A stretch of 64,000 nucleotides of DNA, taken from Globisporangium splendens (taxonomy: Eukaryota > Oomycota > Peronosporomycetes > Pythiales > Pythiaceae). Position 1 is the first letter of the stretch. Every line of letters begins with the position of its first letter. The stretch covers positions 508,322 to 572,321 of the forward strand of contig VFIW01000014.1 of the NCBI GenBank assembly GCA_006386115.1, written 5' to 3'. Positions 41,503 through 51,967 of this stretch are shown here, in pieces. The position numbers were made by a program, and so were the translations under genes. The notes beneath the pieces are model-generated. The model was not told where the DNA came from, ran no database searches, and was given only the letters and a program-made list of their open reading frames with translations.

Positions 41503-42750
41503 ATGGACGCACGGGAGCGAGACGCAGTGCTCGTGTGCGTGGATGTCGCGCTGCGAGCGCGAGCAGATGTCTACGCGTGCAAGGAACTGCTCTTCGTGAT
41601 CCAGAGCTTCGTCGACGGGCCGCGGCGGTGGCACCGATTCAAGGTCCCCGTGACGGAGACACTCACTCTGTGTCGGAAAAGCAGTCGAGAGGAGCGCAAT
41701 GGCGCGATAACTAATGCAAGTAGTCCACCGACGTCCACCGACTCGCAGACGCTCTCCCCAAAGTCAAAAGCCCCACATCTGCTCGTGAGTTCGTCCGTGC
41801 GCGATGTGAACCGCGCGCTGCTGCTGGCATCGGCGAAGGGGTATCTGCACATCGTGCAATGGCTGCACGCAAACCATGTTACGGCGGAAGTATCCAGACG
41901 CGTCATGGACATTGCCGCTGCGTTCGGCCACTTCGAGATCGTGAAATGGTTGCACAAGAATCGAAAAGAAGGATGCACCGAGGCAGCGATGACCTGCGCC
42001 TGTGAGCTAGGAAGACTCGATATCGCACAGTGGCTTCTCGAGAACCGAACTGAGGGATGTGCGACGTGGACTCTGCGATGGATCCTTCACACGGGTGAAC
42101 TCGAGGTCGCAAAGTGGCTCCATGCAAATCAATTGGGCGGTGGTTGTGAGACCTCCGATATGGACGACGCGGCCGAGAAAGGACGCTTCGACATCGTCAG
42201 GTTTTTGCACCGGAACCGCGCTGAAGGCTGTACGACGAACGCCATGGACAAAGCAGCTGAGCGAGGACACTTCGAGATCGTCCAGTTCCTCCACAAGCAT
42301 CGAACGGAAGGATGCACGACGCACGCCATGGACATGGCCGCAGCCAATGGCCACCTGGAGATCGTGGTCTTCTTGCATGAAAATCGTCGGGAGGGGTGTA
42401 CAACCCAAGCGATGGACTTTGCTGCGCGTGCTGGCCACGTGCGTGTGATTCGGTGGTTGCAGGCGTTCCGCCGTGAAGGTTGCACTATCGAAGCCATGAA
42501 TGGCACCGCCAAGCGAAACGACCTGGAGACCATGAAGTTCTTGCATCGCGTCCGATCTGAAGGATGCACCGAAGTCGCTCTACAAGGAGCGGTCATGGCT
42601 GAGAACCTGGAGATGCTCGATTGGCTCTATGAGCACTATCGGTCGATCTTCACCCTCGCTGCTGTCAAGAGAGGGCTTCACATCGCCAACAGCAGGCGCT
42701 TCATTGAGACAACCATTTGGCTGCTTGACGTAGAAAAGTTGATCACTTGA
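41503..42750 (+). CDS. Ankyrin-like repeat protein with 28-residue repeats (2)
   Basis: A 415-residue protein beginning MDARERDAVLVCVDVALRAR. The head (1-105) holds helices similar to the first paralogue (ELLFVIQSFVDGPRRWHRF) and a Ser/Thr-rich linker. From about residue 105 there are about ten repeats. They begin with RALLLASAKGYLHIVQWLH and continue as EGCTxxAMDxAAxxGHxEIVxFLHxxRx, mostly 28 residues apart. One unit near residue 200 (GGGCETSDMDDAAEKGRFDI) follows a slightly longer spacer. The C-terminal cap loses the EGC motif. The ATG at 41503 is preferred; the frame opens at 41440 without a recognisable leader. It is a tandem relative of the genes at 39423-40283 and 44831-45966. Confidence 0.8.
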   Translation: MDARERDAVLVCVDVALRARADVYACKELLFVIQSFVDGPRRWHRFKVPVTETLTLCRKSSREERNGAITNASSPPTSTDSQTLSPKSKAPHLLVSSSVRDVNRALLLASAKGYLHIVQWLHANHVTAEVSRRVMDIAAAFGHFEIVKWLHKNRKEGCTEAAMTCACELGRLDIAQWLLENRTEGCATWTLRWILHTGELEVAKWLHANQLGGGCETSDMDDAAEKGRFDIVRFLHRNRAEGCTTNAMDKAAERGHFEIVQFLHKHRTEGCTTHAMDMAAANGHLEIVVFLHENRREGCTTQAMDFAARAGHVRVIRWLQAFRREGCTIEAMNGTAKRNDLETMKFLHRVRSEGCTEVALQGAVMAENLEMLDWLYEHYRSIFTLAAVKRGLHIANSRRFIETTIWLLDVEKLIT

Positions 42751-43013
42751 GTAAGTCAATCGCCTTAGAAAAAATGACAGTTGGGAAGTCGATCGAAGAC
42801 TTTCCGCTAGAGCAGAAGCAGATAGGAAAACGAAATCTAATTTATCGGTCGTTTGGACACGAGCAACAAGCGCTGCGAGCTAACAACGTTGATTAGCCTT
42901 TGTGATGCGGCTTCGGCGTCGCTGCAGTTCGAAAGGGTTCAGTTTGGGACGAAGGTTGATGTTTACGACAACCATTGTTTTACAGAACTTAATTGCTTCT
43001 TTTGAGAGAGAGA

Positions 43014-44690
43014 GAAGGTAATTCTATTTAACTTATGATCTACATACAGTTTGAGAATTCCTGGGTCTCATTAACACTGCTGACAACGAGGTGTATCTAA
43101 GTTTTGACGGTGTGGTACCAATATCATTGTCGAGTAGAGCTGCGACTTGGGACATAAGAGCTGGATCGTTTCCCCTCGACTCGTCGATGAGTACCTTCGC
43201 ATTCTTGGAGTTCATTGCCACGTTGGCGAGAAGATCGGCCATTTTGTTTTGTTCTCGTTTTGTGTGATTCCAGGAGGTCCACGCAAAGTTGGCGACGATT
43301 TGATTTACCCGAACTGCTAGTGGCTGCAACTCGGTCTGGCGTATTGAGGAGAACCCGTTCTGGGATGCGATAATCATTTGGCTATCTCCGAAGACTTCCA
43401 ACTTGACTTCATAGTGCTGTAGGTAGTGTGCACTGTATGTCAGACCATCTTTCAGTGCGCTGTATTCGCACCAATTGTTCGTGACTTCTGGTCCCATGTA
43501 CGCATAGCCGCATGCTTTGAGTTCCCATTGATTGCTGCGTTCATTCAGGAAGATGAGTGTCCATCCGCTGCCTCCTAGACCTGGGTTGCCGCGTGCACCT
43601 CCATCGAAATACAAACGCGCCGTCGCCCACGCTTCCAGTTGGCGCGACAAGTCTTGTCTCTCCAGTACGCTGAGCAGTTGGCTCAGGCAAGTTGCATTGA
43701 TCTTTTCTCCTTTGAGCGCTCTCATCCGATGAGCCACAGCCCGCACCTGCATCACACACGGTGTCCGCACACGCTGGGTGCTTTCTTCGATAGTGACGTG
43801 TTGCCGTTCATGCACTATTTCCATTCTCGTTCTCCATAGCAATACTGGGATGCTTGATGTGACGATAAACCAGAGTTTCTGTAGTGCTGTCGAGTGTTCC
43901 GGAGTAATGAACCCGAAGCTCTTTTCCAATTCCCGGAGCAAAGATCGTTGACCTGGCGGGGCTGTGCGGCTAGCAATATGAGGCAGGAAGAGATTGAGTG
44001 CTTGCTCCGTCAACGTTCGGCTCATCTATCGCCCGAGGAAGACCGCCCACGTGGCTTGTGCTCGCTTGCAACTCCAGACTCTGTGTGAGATAGTTTCTTT
44101 TGTCTCCCCACATCCGGCATTACTTGGGGACGCAGAAGACTCGATACTTCCCGGATGGAACAGGTTGAGCTACATCGTAGAAATCCGGTATGTCGTCCAC
44201 ATCTGATACGGCGTAAGACATCCTCGTTGTTTCCATAGATCTGCTGGCAGCCGATACTGCACATGACTGTACCACTGATCAGTTTTCGCGACTTCGTTAA
44301 GCTTGTCTATGAGTTCTCCGAGACCTTGATACAACTTGCTGTGCAGCCTCCGTGTTCGTGCTCGGTCAATTGTCTTCTGGATGCTATTTGAGGTCATACG
44401 TTCGTGCACCAGCCATGGCCAGTGCGTCGTGAGCGGGTGCGGTTTGAATGTCCACCCTACGGTCTTGATTTCTTCCTCGATCGCTGCCACGTCTTGTTGG
44501 CAAGTAGCATCCCCGGCTCAGTCGGTCACAGTCCAGAGAACTCTGTTTGCTTGCCGTTGCTGATCCACTTGTACTCTCGTTTTGTGTGTTTCCTGCTCCA
44601 CAGCTCCTGGTGACTGATTGGCTGGTTGCCTGCATCAATTTCTATCTCCGGTGAGAATAGAATGATGCTGGTTACGAGTTTTCTGAACTG
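43014..44690 (-). mobile_element. 5'-truncated inverted copy of the OTU-bearing LINE
   Basis: The reverse complement matches the 3' part of the element at 3817-10204, from the region of 8470 to its 3' end. Homology starts abruptly at FRKLVTSIIL near 44690 and ends in the same gaattacctt terminus followed here by a CT-rich tail (43014-43000). 5' truncation is the expected outcome of incomplete target-primed reverse transcription. A 67-nt internal deletion sets it apart from the long copy. It lies between an intact ankyrin-like gene and an ankyrin-like pseudogene. Confidence 0.85.
43033..44025 (-). CDS. LINE RNase H fragment with open frame
   Basis: A continuous 330-residue frame covering the C-terminal ORF2. 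A helical region (EQALNLFLPHIASRTAPPGQ) precedes RNase H with all four acidic motifs: FDGGARGNPGLGGSG, WCEYSAL, FGDSQMI and KREQNKMADLLA. At the place where the long copy has a stop this one reads Trp (GSGWTLIF). The frame has no upstream promoter or RT, so expression as an enzyme is doubtful. A stop lies immediately upstream at 44022-44028 in the zinc-binding region (CGETKETISH). Confidence 0.75.
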   Translation of the reverse strand: MSRTLTEQALNLFLPHIASRTAPPGQRSLLRELEKSFGFITPEHSTALQKLWFIVTSSIPVLLWRTRMEIVHERQHVTIEESTQRVRTPCVMQVRAVAHRMRALKGEKINATCLSQLLSVLERQDLSRQLEAWATARLYFDGGARGNPGLGGSGWTLIFLNERSNQWELKACGYAYMGPEVTNNWCEYSALKDGLTYSAHYLQHYEVKLEVFGDSQMIIASQNGFSSIRQTELQPLAVRVNQIVANFAWTSWNHTKREQNKMADLLANVAMNSKNAKVLIDESRGNDPALMSQVAALLDNDIGTTPSKLRYTSLSAVLMRPRNSQTVCRS

Positions 44691-44830
44691 ATTCTTTCCG
44701 CCCCAGCTCCGCTGCGGATTCATGCTGTATCTACTGTTACACACACAGTACCTTGTTGGGTTTTTTGAGCAGTCCGCTGTACCCTGGCGCGTTATTCGGT
44801 AGAAGACCCTGATGCCTGGACTTCCTCAAG

Positions 44831-45966
44831 CTAGGCTGCAATCTCAGTATGCCGAAACTGCCGCGCTTTCTCGATCGCTGTCTGGATGATTGCCGGCGTG
44901 AACTTGGGTCGGTACTTTTCGAAAAGCCACTGCAGCAATTCCAGATTATGCGCAAGCACGGCGGAGATCAACGCCCTCGGCGAGCATCCTTCCAACCAAT
45001 TCTCGTGCAGGAACTTGACCGTTTTCAAGTGGTTTCTGCGGATCGCACCGTCCATCGCTCTGACTGCGCATCCCTCGATCCGGTTCTCATGCAGAAACCG
45101 CACGATGTCCAGGTGATTGTACTCTGTGGCCGTGCCCATCGCCCGTGTCGTGCACCCTTCGCTTCGATGCTCGTGGAGAAACTCGACCACCTCGAAATGA
45201 CCATATTCAGCCGCGGCGTCCATCGCTTCCGGCGTGTTCCCGGCAGTGCTCGTCTCATGGAGATATTTCACGAGATCCAGGCAGCCATACGCCGCGCAAC
45301 TGACCACATATGCTTCTTCGTACTCGTCGCCGAGTTCGTGGTCATGCAGCCTTTGGAGGACCTCGACCACACTGGCACGATTTCCAATTCTAGCCCTTGA
45401 GGTGAGGGCTGGTCGTCCCCATTCTTGGCATGACCCACGATGCTGTATACGGTGGGCACCTCGACGTCGTGTTCTCCACCAGCCAGTCGAGGATATCCAG
45501 TCGTCGACTCCAGTAAGCGGCGATTGTCGCAACCTCCGAACAGTCTTCGTTTCGATTCGCATGGAGCCTGCGCGATCTCCAAGTGGCCGTGCATGACCGC
45601 GACGTCCATCACGTGGCGCGAGACCCTCGTGCTGGGTCCGCAGTACGCGCTCAGCCACATCAGCATGTGCACATACCCTCTCTAGGCAACAACCACCATG
45701 GCTCAGTCAAGCCCCTTTTCATTCGGCGAGCGAGGTCTGAAGCAGTGGCTCTCAGGGTCTCACCGAACGCTGCTGGACATGTGCTCCATCGCGCACGTCA
45801 TCGTATGCGTTGGAGGGAGCCCCAGCCAGCGCGCCGGGTGGTCCACGTGCTCCTGGACCAGCAGCTCTGTGCACATGCGCAGCGCATCGTGGCCGCGCAA
45901 AGCCACGCGCATGCACGTGAGAACGGCGCGCGAGTCCGCGGAACAAGCGGCGCTCCGCTTCGTCAT
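44831..45966 (-). pseudogene. Ankyrin-like repeat pseudogene (3)
   Basis: Pieces of an ankyrin-like protein in changing frames. 45966-45760 resembles the head of the second paralogue (CMRVALRGHDALRMCTELLV) and ends in a stop. A second frame (45672 onward) has LMWLSAYCGPSTRVSRHVMD and GHLEIAQ, then shifts. From about 45370 a third frame gives about six normal repeats (EGCTTRAMGTATEYNHLDIV, EGCAVRAMDGAIRRNHLKTV) and the C-terminal cap to the stop at 44831. At least one in-frame stop near 45690 and two frameshifts are needed. The repeat length is again 28. The gene is the decayed third member of the local cluster. Confidence 0.75.
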
Positions 45967-46244
45967 CCTTCCTCTTTCTTTAGCTGCTCTGATTCTGGCT
46001 GTTGTGATTTGCCACTAAGTGCGCATTTTGATCGGAATCGTTCTTTTTATGGAACGAGATAAAACTCGCTACGCGTACTTAAGGAGGAAGTACGCATTGG
46101 CGTCTTCACCGAAAGAGTGACCAACGCAGGTGGACAGTCTCGGTTTTGATGTTAGTGCGTTGATACAGTATCTAATGAGGAGGAGCTCCACAAATCACAC
46201 AGCTATACAACTACATGAAAACAAACACTCCAGTATTGCTCACC

Positions 46245-47452
46245 TCAGTTCTGCTCGACGTGAACAGAAATGTCCTCCTCGGAATTGTTGTCGTCGTCGC
46301 TTTTGACGATGAGCAGGTTTGCTGTGACCGCATAGTCCTCCAGGAAGGGCGTCGACGCATCGCCAGCAGTGGTGTGTCCACCTTTGATCTTTTGGAGAAT
46401 CTTGCGGTGCACCGACGTCTTTGGCTGCTCCAGTCGTTGACTCAGCGCACGGCAACGGCATGCGCGGCCAGTCGTGTCGCTGAGAATGGGAGTCGAGTCC
46501 GTCAACGGCCGAGTGTTCATCGCACGTGGGTGGTCGTGGGATAGAGGTGCATGTTGTGGTGCAAAGCCCACGTGACCGGGCTGGCTTCTACGTGCTTCGT
46601 CGAACGAATTCGTGCGAGCTCCTGCCTCCATATCGCCGTTTCCACGAGTATCGCCAAGGATCGAGATCGCAGGTGGCTCATACGAGTGAATGCACGCCTG
46701 GTCGAAGAAGTGCACCTATCTCCCTCAAATGGGCGTGTGTGCTTGAGGTGGTGCAACATACCAGCATCCATCAACATGTTGCCATACGAAGCCCTTCTCG
46801 TCGGGACCGTACCAGCTGTGCCTCGACCATCGTCGCTACAACATGGTTTCCTGTCACTGTAGCACTCTGAGTGAGCGCACTGGATCCGCTTCCACTCGAC
46901 TGGATACTGAATAGCGGTTGGCTCACACCTCCGATCGAGGTTTCGTTCACTTTCTCTGCAAGGATATCGTATCAGAGTTCACCAGCAAAGCGTGCGCACT
47001 CTCGTTCTTGAATGCCTCCCAGCATCCGCACAAGGTGCTGCGCAGATGGACGCCGCTCTGGCTCGGTTTGCCATGCCAACTTGATCACATGACGAAGCTC
47101 AACATCGCGATCAGCGTGTCTGTAGTCAAACTTGGGATGTTTGCCGTCGAGAATCGCTTCAAAGATATGCAAGTGATTGTTCTTGAGTTGCGGAAATTTC
47201 TCATAACCTGGATGCAGGATATCCCAGAACGTGACGCCGAGCGAGTAGATGTCAGCGGCTTCGCCGTACGATGCGAGTCCCGCGCGGCCTTGGATCACCT
47301 CTGGCGCCATGTAGTCCACAGCACCTTTCGCCGTGAGGTCGCATGAGAGTCGATGAGGGAAGTCGCTACTCGGCGTCGTCAGTGAGATCGATCGCATGCG
47401 TAGCACAGCTGTCCTCGCCGTCGGTGATAACTGATCTTTGTCATTGTCAAGC
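46245..47452 (-). pseudogene. Protein kinase-DEP pseudogene, truncated at the activation loop
   Basis: The readable protein starts at 47452 inside the activation segment (LSPTARTAVLRMRSISL). It continues with KGAVDYMAPEVIQG, YGEAADIYSLGVTFWDIL, KFPQLKNNHLHIFEAILDG and WQTEPERRPSAQHLV, the C-lobe of a Ser/Thr kinase (subdomains VIII-XI). A TGA at 46972-46974 interrupts the frame, which then continues (YDILAEKVNETSIGG). A DEP-like domain follows: EGLRMATC, then after a frameshift LMDAGMLHHLKHTRPFEG, then after a second frameshift HFFDQACIHSYEP. The tail ends at 46245. The ATP-binding lobe and catalytic loop are absent; inverted LINE sequence begins exactly at the truncation. No active kinase can result. 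Confidence 0.75.
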
Positions 47453-48660
47453 CCAGTACTCGGCATAGTTGTTGGTCGTGTCCTTCCTGCTATACGCCAT
47501 GCTCGCGGACCAAATTAAACTGGCTGTGTGTGAGTCCTTGTGGACACGCACGATAATGGATCCAGTCCCTCCTGGTCCTGGATTGCCGCGTGATCCACCA
47601 TCGAAAAACAACAGGTAAACGCCGCGAGTATCACTTGGAGTCAAGGGGATGGCGTCGGTTTGGCTGAGAAAGCAGTCGACATATGCCTTGAGAACTGCTG
47701 CAACCGTGTGACCGTCAGAGTCTCCAGCTTGCGCTTCAGCGAGTCGTGTGGGTTTCGCATTCCTGCCTCTAATCTGGTCATCATGATCGCCATCTCAGCA
47801 GTCGATTCGATTGGATCCGAATCCATGCGTCGCAGATGCGCACACCAAATGGTCTGTATGAGCGACGCGCTCATGTATCGCCACAGCATGTGTGCGACGG
47901 GATAGAGGTGATCTTGGAGATGTTCATTGGAGAACTTGTGTCCGATAATGTGTCTCTTGATCGTGGTCCATGCATGCCTTGGAGTATCTGGTATATCCAG
48001 ACTGAAGATCCAGATTGCGGGGTCGTGACCAGGAGTGATTCCGATCTTCGCCCATAGCGCATAAAAGTAGTTCCACGCCAGTTTGGCTTTCGGACACTCC
48101 CAGAATAGATGTTGAACAGAAGATTGGACAACTTGGGAACATTCGGGATTCGAGCAGGATAGATCAGCTTTCTCCTAGTTCCACATGGAGAGTCGGTTGG
48201 CTTTCAGCCGGAGAAGAGTCTGGGCTGTATAAACTGTAATCCCTGGGATGCTGTGTAATTCGCTCCACTGGATTAATTGCAGTCCTGGCCACAGAGATCC
48301 TGCTGTTTGGACAGCTTTGTTGACTGCTGCATCTCGAGTATCTTTGCCAATTTGTGTCCTCGTTGCTGCAACTTGTTGCCGGTAGAGAGATCTGGTGGTA
48401 TTGTATCGTCCGTTGCCACCCCATAGTTGCACGATTCTTGTGAAGCGTGGATGTGCATGGAACGGCACCTTCTGTCCGTTCAAGTCTCTTGCTGCCATGA
48501 TGTCACAGTCCATTGCGGAGTGAACTGTATGCGTAGCTTTGACTAGGGTCGTGTCGACGTGGGTCAGAGTTGCTTCACTGGTGTGCAGATGCCATTCGTG
48601 GTTGAAATGACGTTGCGTGAAACCCGATGGTACCTTGTGGCTCCATGCCAACCAGCCAAG
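47452..48660 (-). mobile_element. Inverted copy of the second-family LINE, truncated at its 3' end
   Basis: The reverse complement matches 12893-13845 and extends about 230 nt further 5' (frame 48672-48175, with FTRIVQLWGGNGRYNTTRSL). Unlike most LINE copies it lacks its 3' end. It stops within RNase H just after AEYW, where the other copy goes on to GLIHGLREA. The left edge abuts the kinase pseudogene and the right edge the kinesin tail. Loss of the 3' end implies a rearrangement after insertion. Confidence 0.75.
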
Positions 48661-48688
48661 GCGCGTGAACATTCGCGTCCCACAGGCA

Positions 48689-50340
48689 GATCAAGAGTCG
48701 TTTGCTCTCGTGTCGATTGCGTCGGTAATGCTCTCGCCACCATTTTCAGTGGATCATCGCGCCGCGAGTCTCTCAGATCTCACTGGTAGCGACGGTACTG
48801 GTGGAAAAAGCTCACAATGGCTTCTCTCCCCTTCTTCCACGCAAGACCGAAAGCAGCAACCGCATTTGCAGTCAGCTACCTCGGCAGCATCCGACCCAAA
48901 ATGGCATCCTTTGGAGTTTCGGAGTATTTCCGAAGTCGGCTCTACCAGTCGATCGCTCTCGATCTCAGTCAAGTGGGATCCAAAGCAAACTCCGCGCAAT
49001 GCCGAGTTTGCAGACACCGAGGGCAGTCGCAGCGTATATCGCATTGCACTGGCACTCACAACCTCCTGGTCCCACGTGCCACTTGTGATCTCAAAGAGCA
49101 TCGTGACAAAGATCGCACCGGCGGCCGTGTCGGCGACACGCAAATTTGCCCGCGAGCTCGAGACGATGCGAATGGCGTGGTGGGCGCGCGAGAGCTTTGG
49201 CTGCGAGTACCAGTTGGGCACGTGGTACACGGCTGACGTCTGTGTAGGCGACCCGGAGCCGCCACGTGTGCTTGGAATCGAAGCAAGTGAAGCAAAAGAG
49301 GAGATCCTCAACGACCTCCGCGATGTGATGGTGAGTGCTGTCGTCGCGGGTCATATCAAAGGCTTGCTGCGGTTCGAAAGAGTGTGCGAGCTGGAAGAGG
49401 TTCGACAGCAGATCCTCATCATGACACGAGGACGCAATGTGGATCCTCTTGAGACGAACGATAACGATGGTATCGGACACCGAAAGTCAGACGCAGCTAA
49501 GGATTGTTTGACGTTTGAACGCGTGTCCGAGTGCCTTCAGGCGCTGTTTGAGAGCAATGACGAGAACGAGCAAGCGCTTGAGATCGTGAGGCTTCAAAGC
49601 AGCACCAGCAACCCCCAGTCGCTGTTTTTGCGTCGCAAGGCGCGAACCGAGCTGCTCTTGGGCATCCAACACGGAAACGCCGTCGATCTAAGCCCAACAG
49701 CACATGGTCACGCGGCAACAACAGGAACTGTGGGTCCCCTGGATGATGGAAGCGAGATTGTGCCCCAGTTTGCGCTCTGGCGGGAGTTGCACTTTGCGCA
49801 TTTCGTAACTGAGCCTTCGCATCTAGCGAGTGTATCATCTGGAGGAGAAACGGCGGGGTTCCTCATGCTCTCGACTGCGTTTCAGATCGACGAAACAGCA
49901 GTGGCCGCATTGGGTAGTCCACGCGTGCATTTACGCTCCAAGACCGCGAAACCAGTGAGAGCGCAATGGGAACGTCGCTGGTTTGTACTCAAGCGCCCAT
50001 TCCTGTATGCGTACAAGAGCTTTGCGCTCAAAGGAGAAATCGGCGCGGTCGACATCTCGAAATGCCAGCTTCTAACGCCGACTTGCAGCAACCCGGCAGA
50101 TCATCCCCATCCGCACCACTCCTCCTTTTCCTCCTCGTCGTCGTCTTCTCTCTCCCAAGCGGCGTCGTCAGGTTCCAGTGACGTGCTCTCTGCGACCTCG
50201 TTTAGCTTCCAACTTGTGAGTCGCGCCGGATCGAAATGCGTCGTCTGGACTTTGCAAGCGTCGACGTCTCCGGAAATACACACCCGAAGTCATCCTCGTC
50301 ACCAAGTTGCAGCTTCAACGAACTCCGCCTCCCGCCTTCC
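48689..50340 (+). pseudogene. Kinesin-3-like tail with PH domain, lacking the motor
   Basis: A continuous frame encodes what looks like the C-terminal part of a KIF1/Unc-104-type kinesin. It has FALWRELHFAHFVTEPSHL and an aliphatic-rich segment, then a PH-like domain (about 49930-50260). The PH-like domain reads QWERRWFVLKRPFLYAYKS, GEIGAVDISKCQLL and SFSFQLVSRAGSKCVVWTLQ. A long Ser run interrupts the PH loop. The final PH helix with its usual Trp is not seen. Nothing resembling the motor or FHA domains is present upstream; LINE sequence starts at about 48660. A cccacag acceptor-like site at 48682-48688 may be the original exon boundary. It is probably a remnant left by a rearrangement, although transcription cannot be excluded. 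Kinesin-3 motors carry membrane cargo, with PH domains binding phosphoinositides. Confidence 0.55.
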
Positions 50341-50515
50341 GATAGCAACTCAAGCAAGCACGCCAACTGAAATGACACAATACACAAAGAAGCATGTGTC
50401 AAGCCATTCGGCATTTCGCCGTCACACGTCGCAGATTTACCTTGAACATACTTTATTAGTAGCCTCTGTTTTCTTCCCCCATCTTGTCCCGCATTGCACC
50501 AATAAGCCAGCAAAG

Positions 50516-51967
50516 ATGATGATCGCGAACGCGATGCGGACGACGATGGCGCCGCTGTGGCACCGCGGCAGCATCGTCAACGGAAAGCTCCGTGCGGCAC
50601 TCGCCTCTGACCACCCGCAGATCGTTGCGCTGTCAGCGGTATCGGCGCGCGCGTTCGCGTCGCTCGTGTCCAGCGAGTGGATTCAAGAGTGCGAGTCGTT
50701 CGGGAAGAAGTTGCTGGTCGTCGACTGCGAACAACCGGCGGCGTTCCATCGTGCGCATATCCCCAAAGCCAAGCTCTTTGGGCTCGCGTCGTCTGGACTC
50801 AAGGTAGTTCGTGTGTGAGTATGCGTGCGGGTGGGTGGATGTCCATGGTTGACACATGGCCGTTATGATCGCTTCTCTCTGTCGCACAGGATCCAACGCC
50901 CAATGAGACGGGAGTGCTCGGCGAGAGCTACTTTCTGCAGGTGCTGGACTTGCTCCAAGTAGAAGAAGACGCGACGCTCGTGTTTTACGACGATGACTTT
51001 GGTCTGGTACGGATGCCAATGCTGCACTTGATTTGGTGTTTACGACTTTGTGCACGTGGCATTTATTGATTTATTGCCTTTTATGTTAGAAATCGACGCG
51101 AATGTGGTGGGTCTTTCTCCACTACGGCTTTCCAAAGGAGCAGCTCAAGGTATGTCCCTGTTAGATTTGTCATTGTTGGCAGCACACGAGTGTGTTGACG
51201 GTTCACAAGGCTTTCCGAAGCGTGCTCACGTGGACCTCGACCTCTATTGCGGCTGCCTAGGTTCTGAACGGAGGTTGGAAGCAGTGGGTCGCTGACGCTC
51301 ACCCTGTTGAGACTGGAGACGGCCAAGACCTTCCTGTGACGGCACCACTGTGGAAGTAAGTGTGTGTGAGAGAGAGCAAAACTCAAAATTTGGAGCTACT
51401 GACAGTTGCTGTTGTGAATGCTGACACGGTTGGCGGTGCATTTGTGTGTGTGTGTGTCACAGTCACCTTGAGGAGACACACGCACTCGTCGGTCTCGATG
51501 TTGTGAAACAAGGTCTCGCGGATGGCAGTGCGCAGTTCGTGGATGCGCGAACGCCTGCCGAGCACACTGGCCAGAACCCCAATGGGAACGCCCGCGCAGG
51601 TACATCCACTCATATTGACGCTGTAGGACCAACGCGTGGCCTACAGCGAGTCATGTTTCTGATTGCTCATTGCTCTCTTTGTTTCCTGTGCGTAGGTCAT
51701 GTGCCTGGTGCCGTGAACTTTGATTGGATCAACGCCGTGGATCGTGCCCAGAACGGACGATTTAAGTCCAAGAGCGAACTGGATGCCGTGTTCACGGATG
51801 TGTTTAAGCTCGACAAGGACAAGCCCGTGATCACGTACTGCCAGCGAGGCATCCGCGCGGCCCACACCGCGTTCGTGCTTTCAGAAGTGCTCGAGTACCC
51901 AGATGTGAAGATCTACGAAAATTCGATGCTGGAGTACTTGAACCGCGCCGACACGAAGGTGGCGTAG
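50516..51967 (+). CDS. Thiosulfate/3-mercaptopyruvate sulfurtransferase with two rhodanese domains
   Basis: Six exons join in frame: 50516-50803, 50890-51006, 51090-51149, 51261-51355, 51463-51599 and 51696-51967, giving 322 residues. The first rhodanese domain (about 35-170) reads SSEWIQECESFGKKLLVVDC, HRAHIPKAKLFGL and LVFYDDDFG. The second (about 185-310) reads AQFVDARTPAEHTG, GHVPGAVNFDW and VITYCQRGIRAAHTAFVL. The active-site Cys lies in CQRGIRA, whose loop fits CxxGxRA sulfurtransferases. The enzyme moves sulfur from thiosulfate or 3-mercaptopyruvate to acceptors such as cyanide or thioredoxin. The first 20 residues are weakly basic and could target mitochondria. The five introns are 83-110 nt. 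The upstream kinesin-like frame runs into exon 1 without a stop. Confidence 0.85.
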
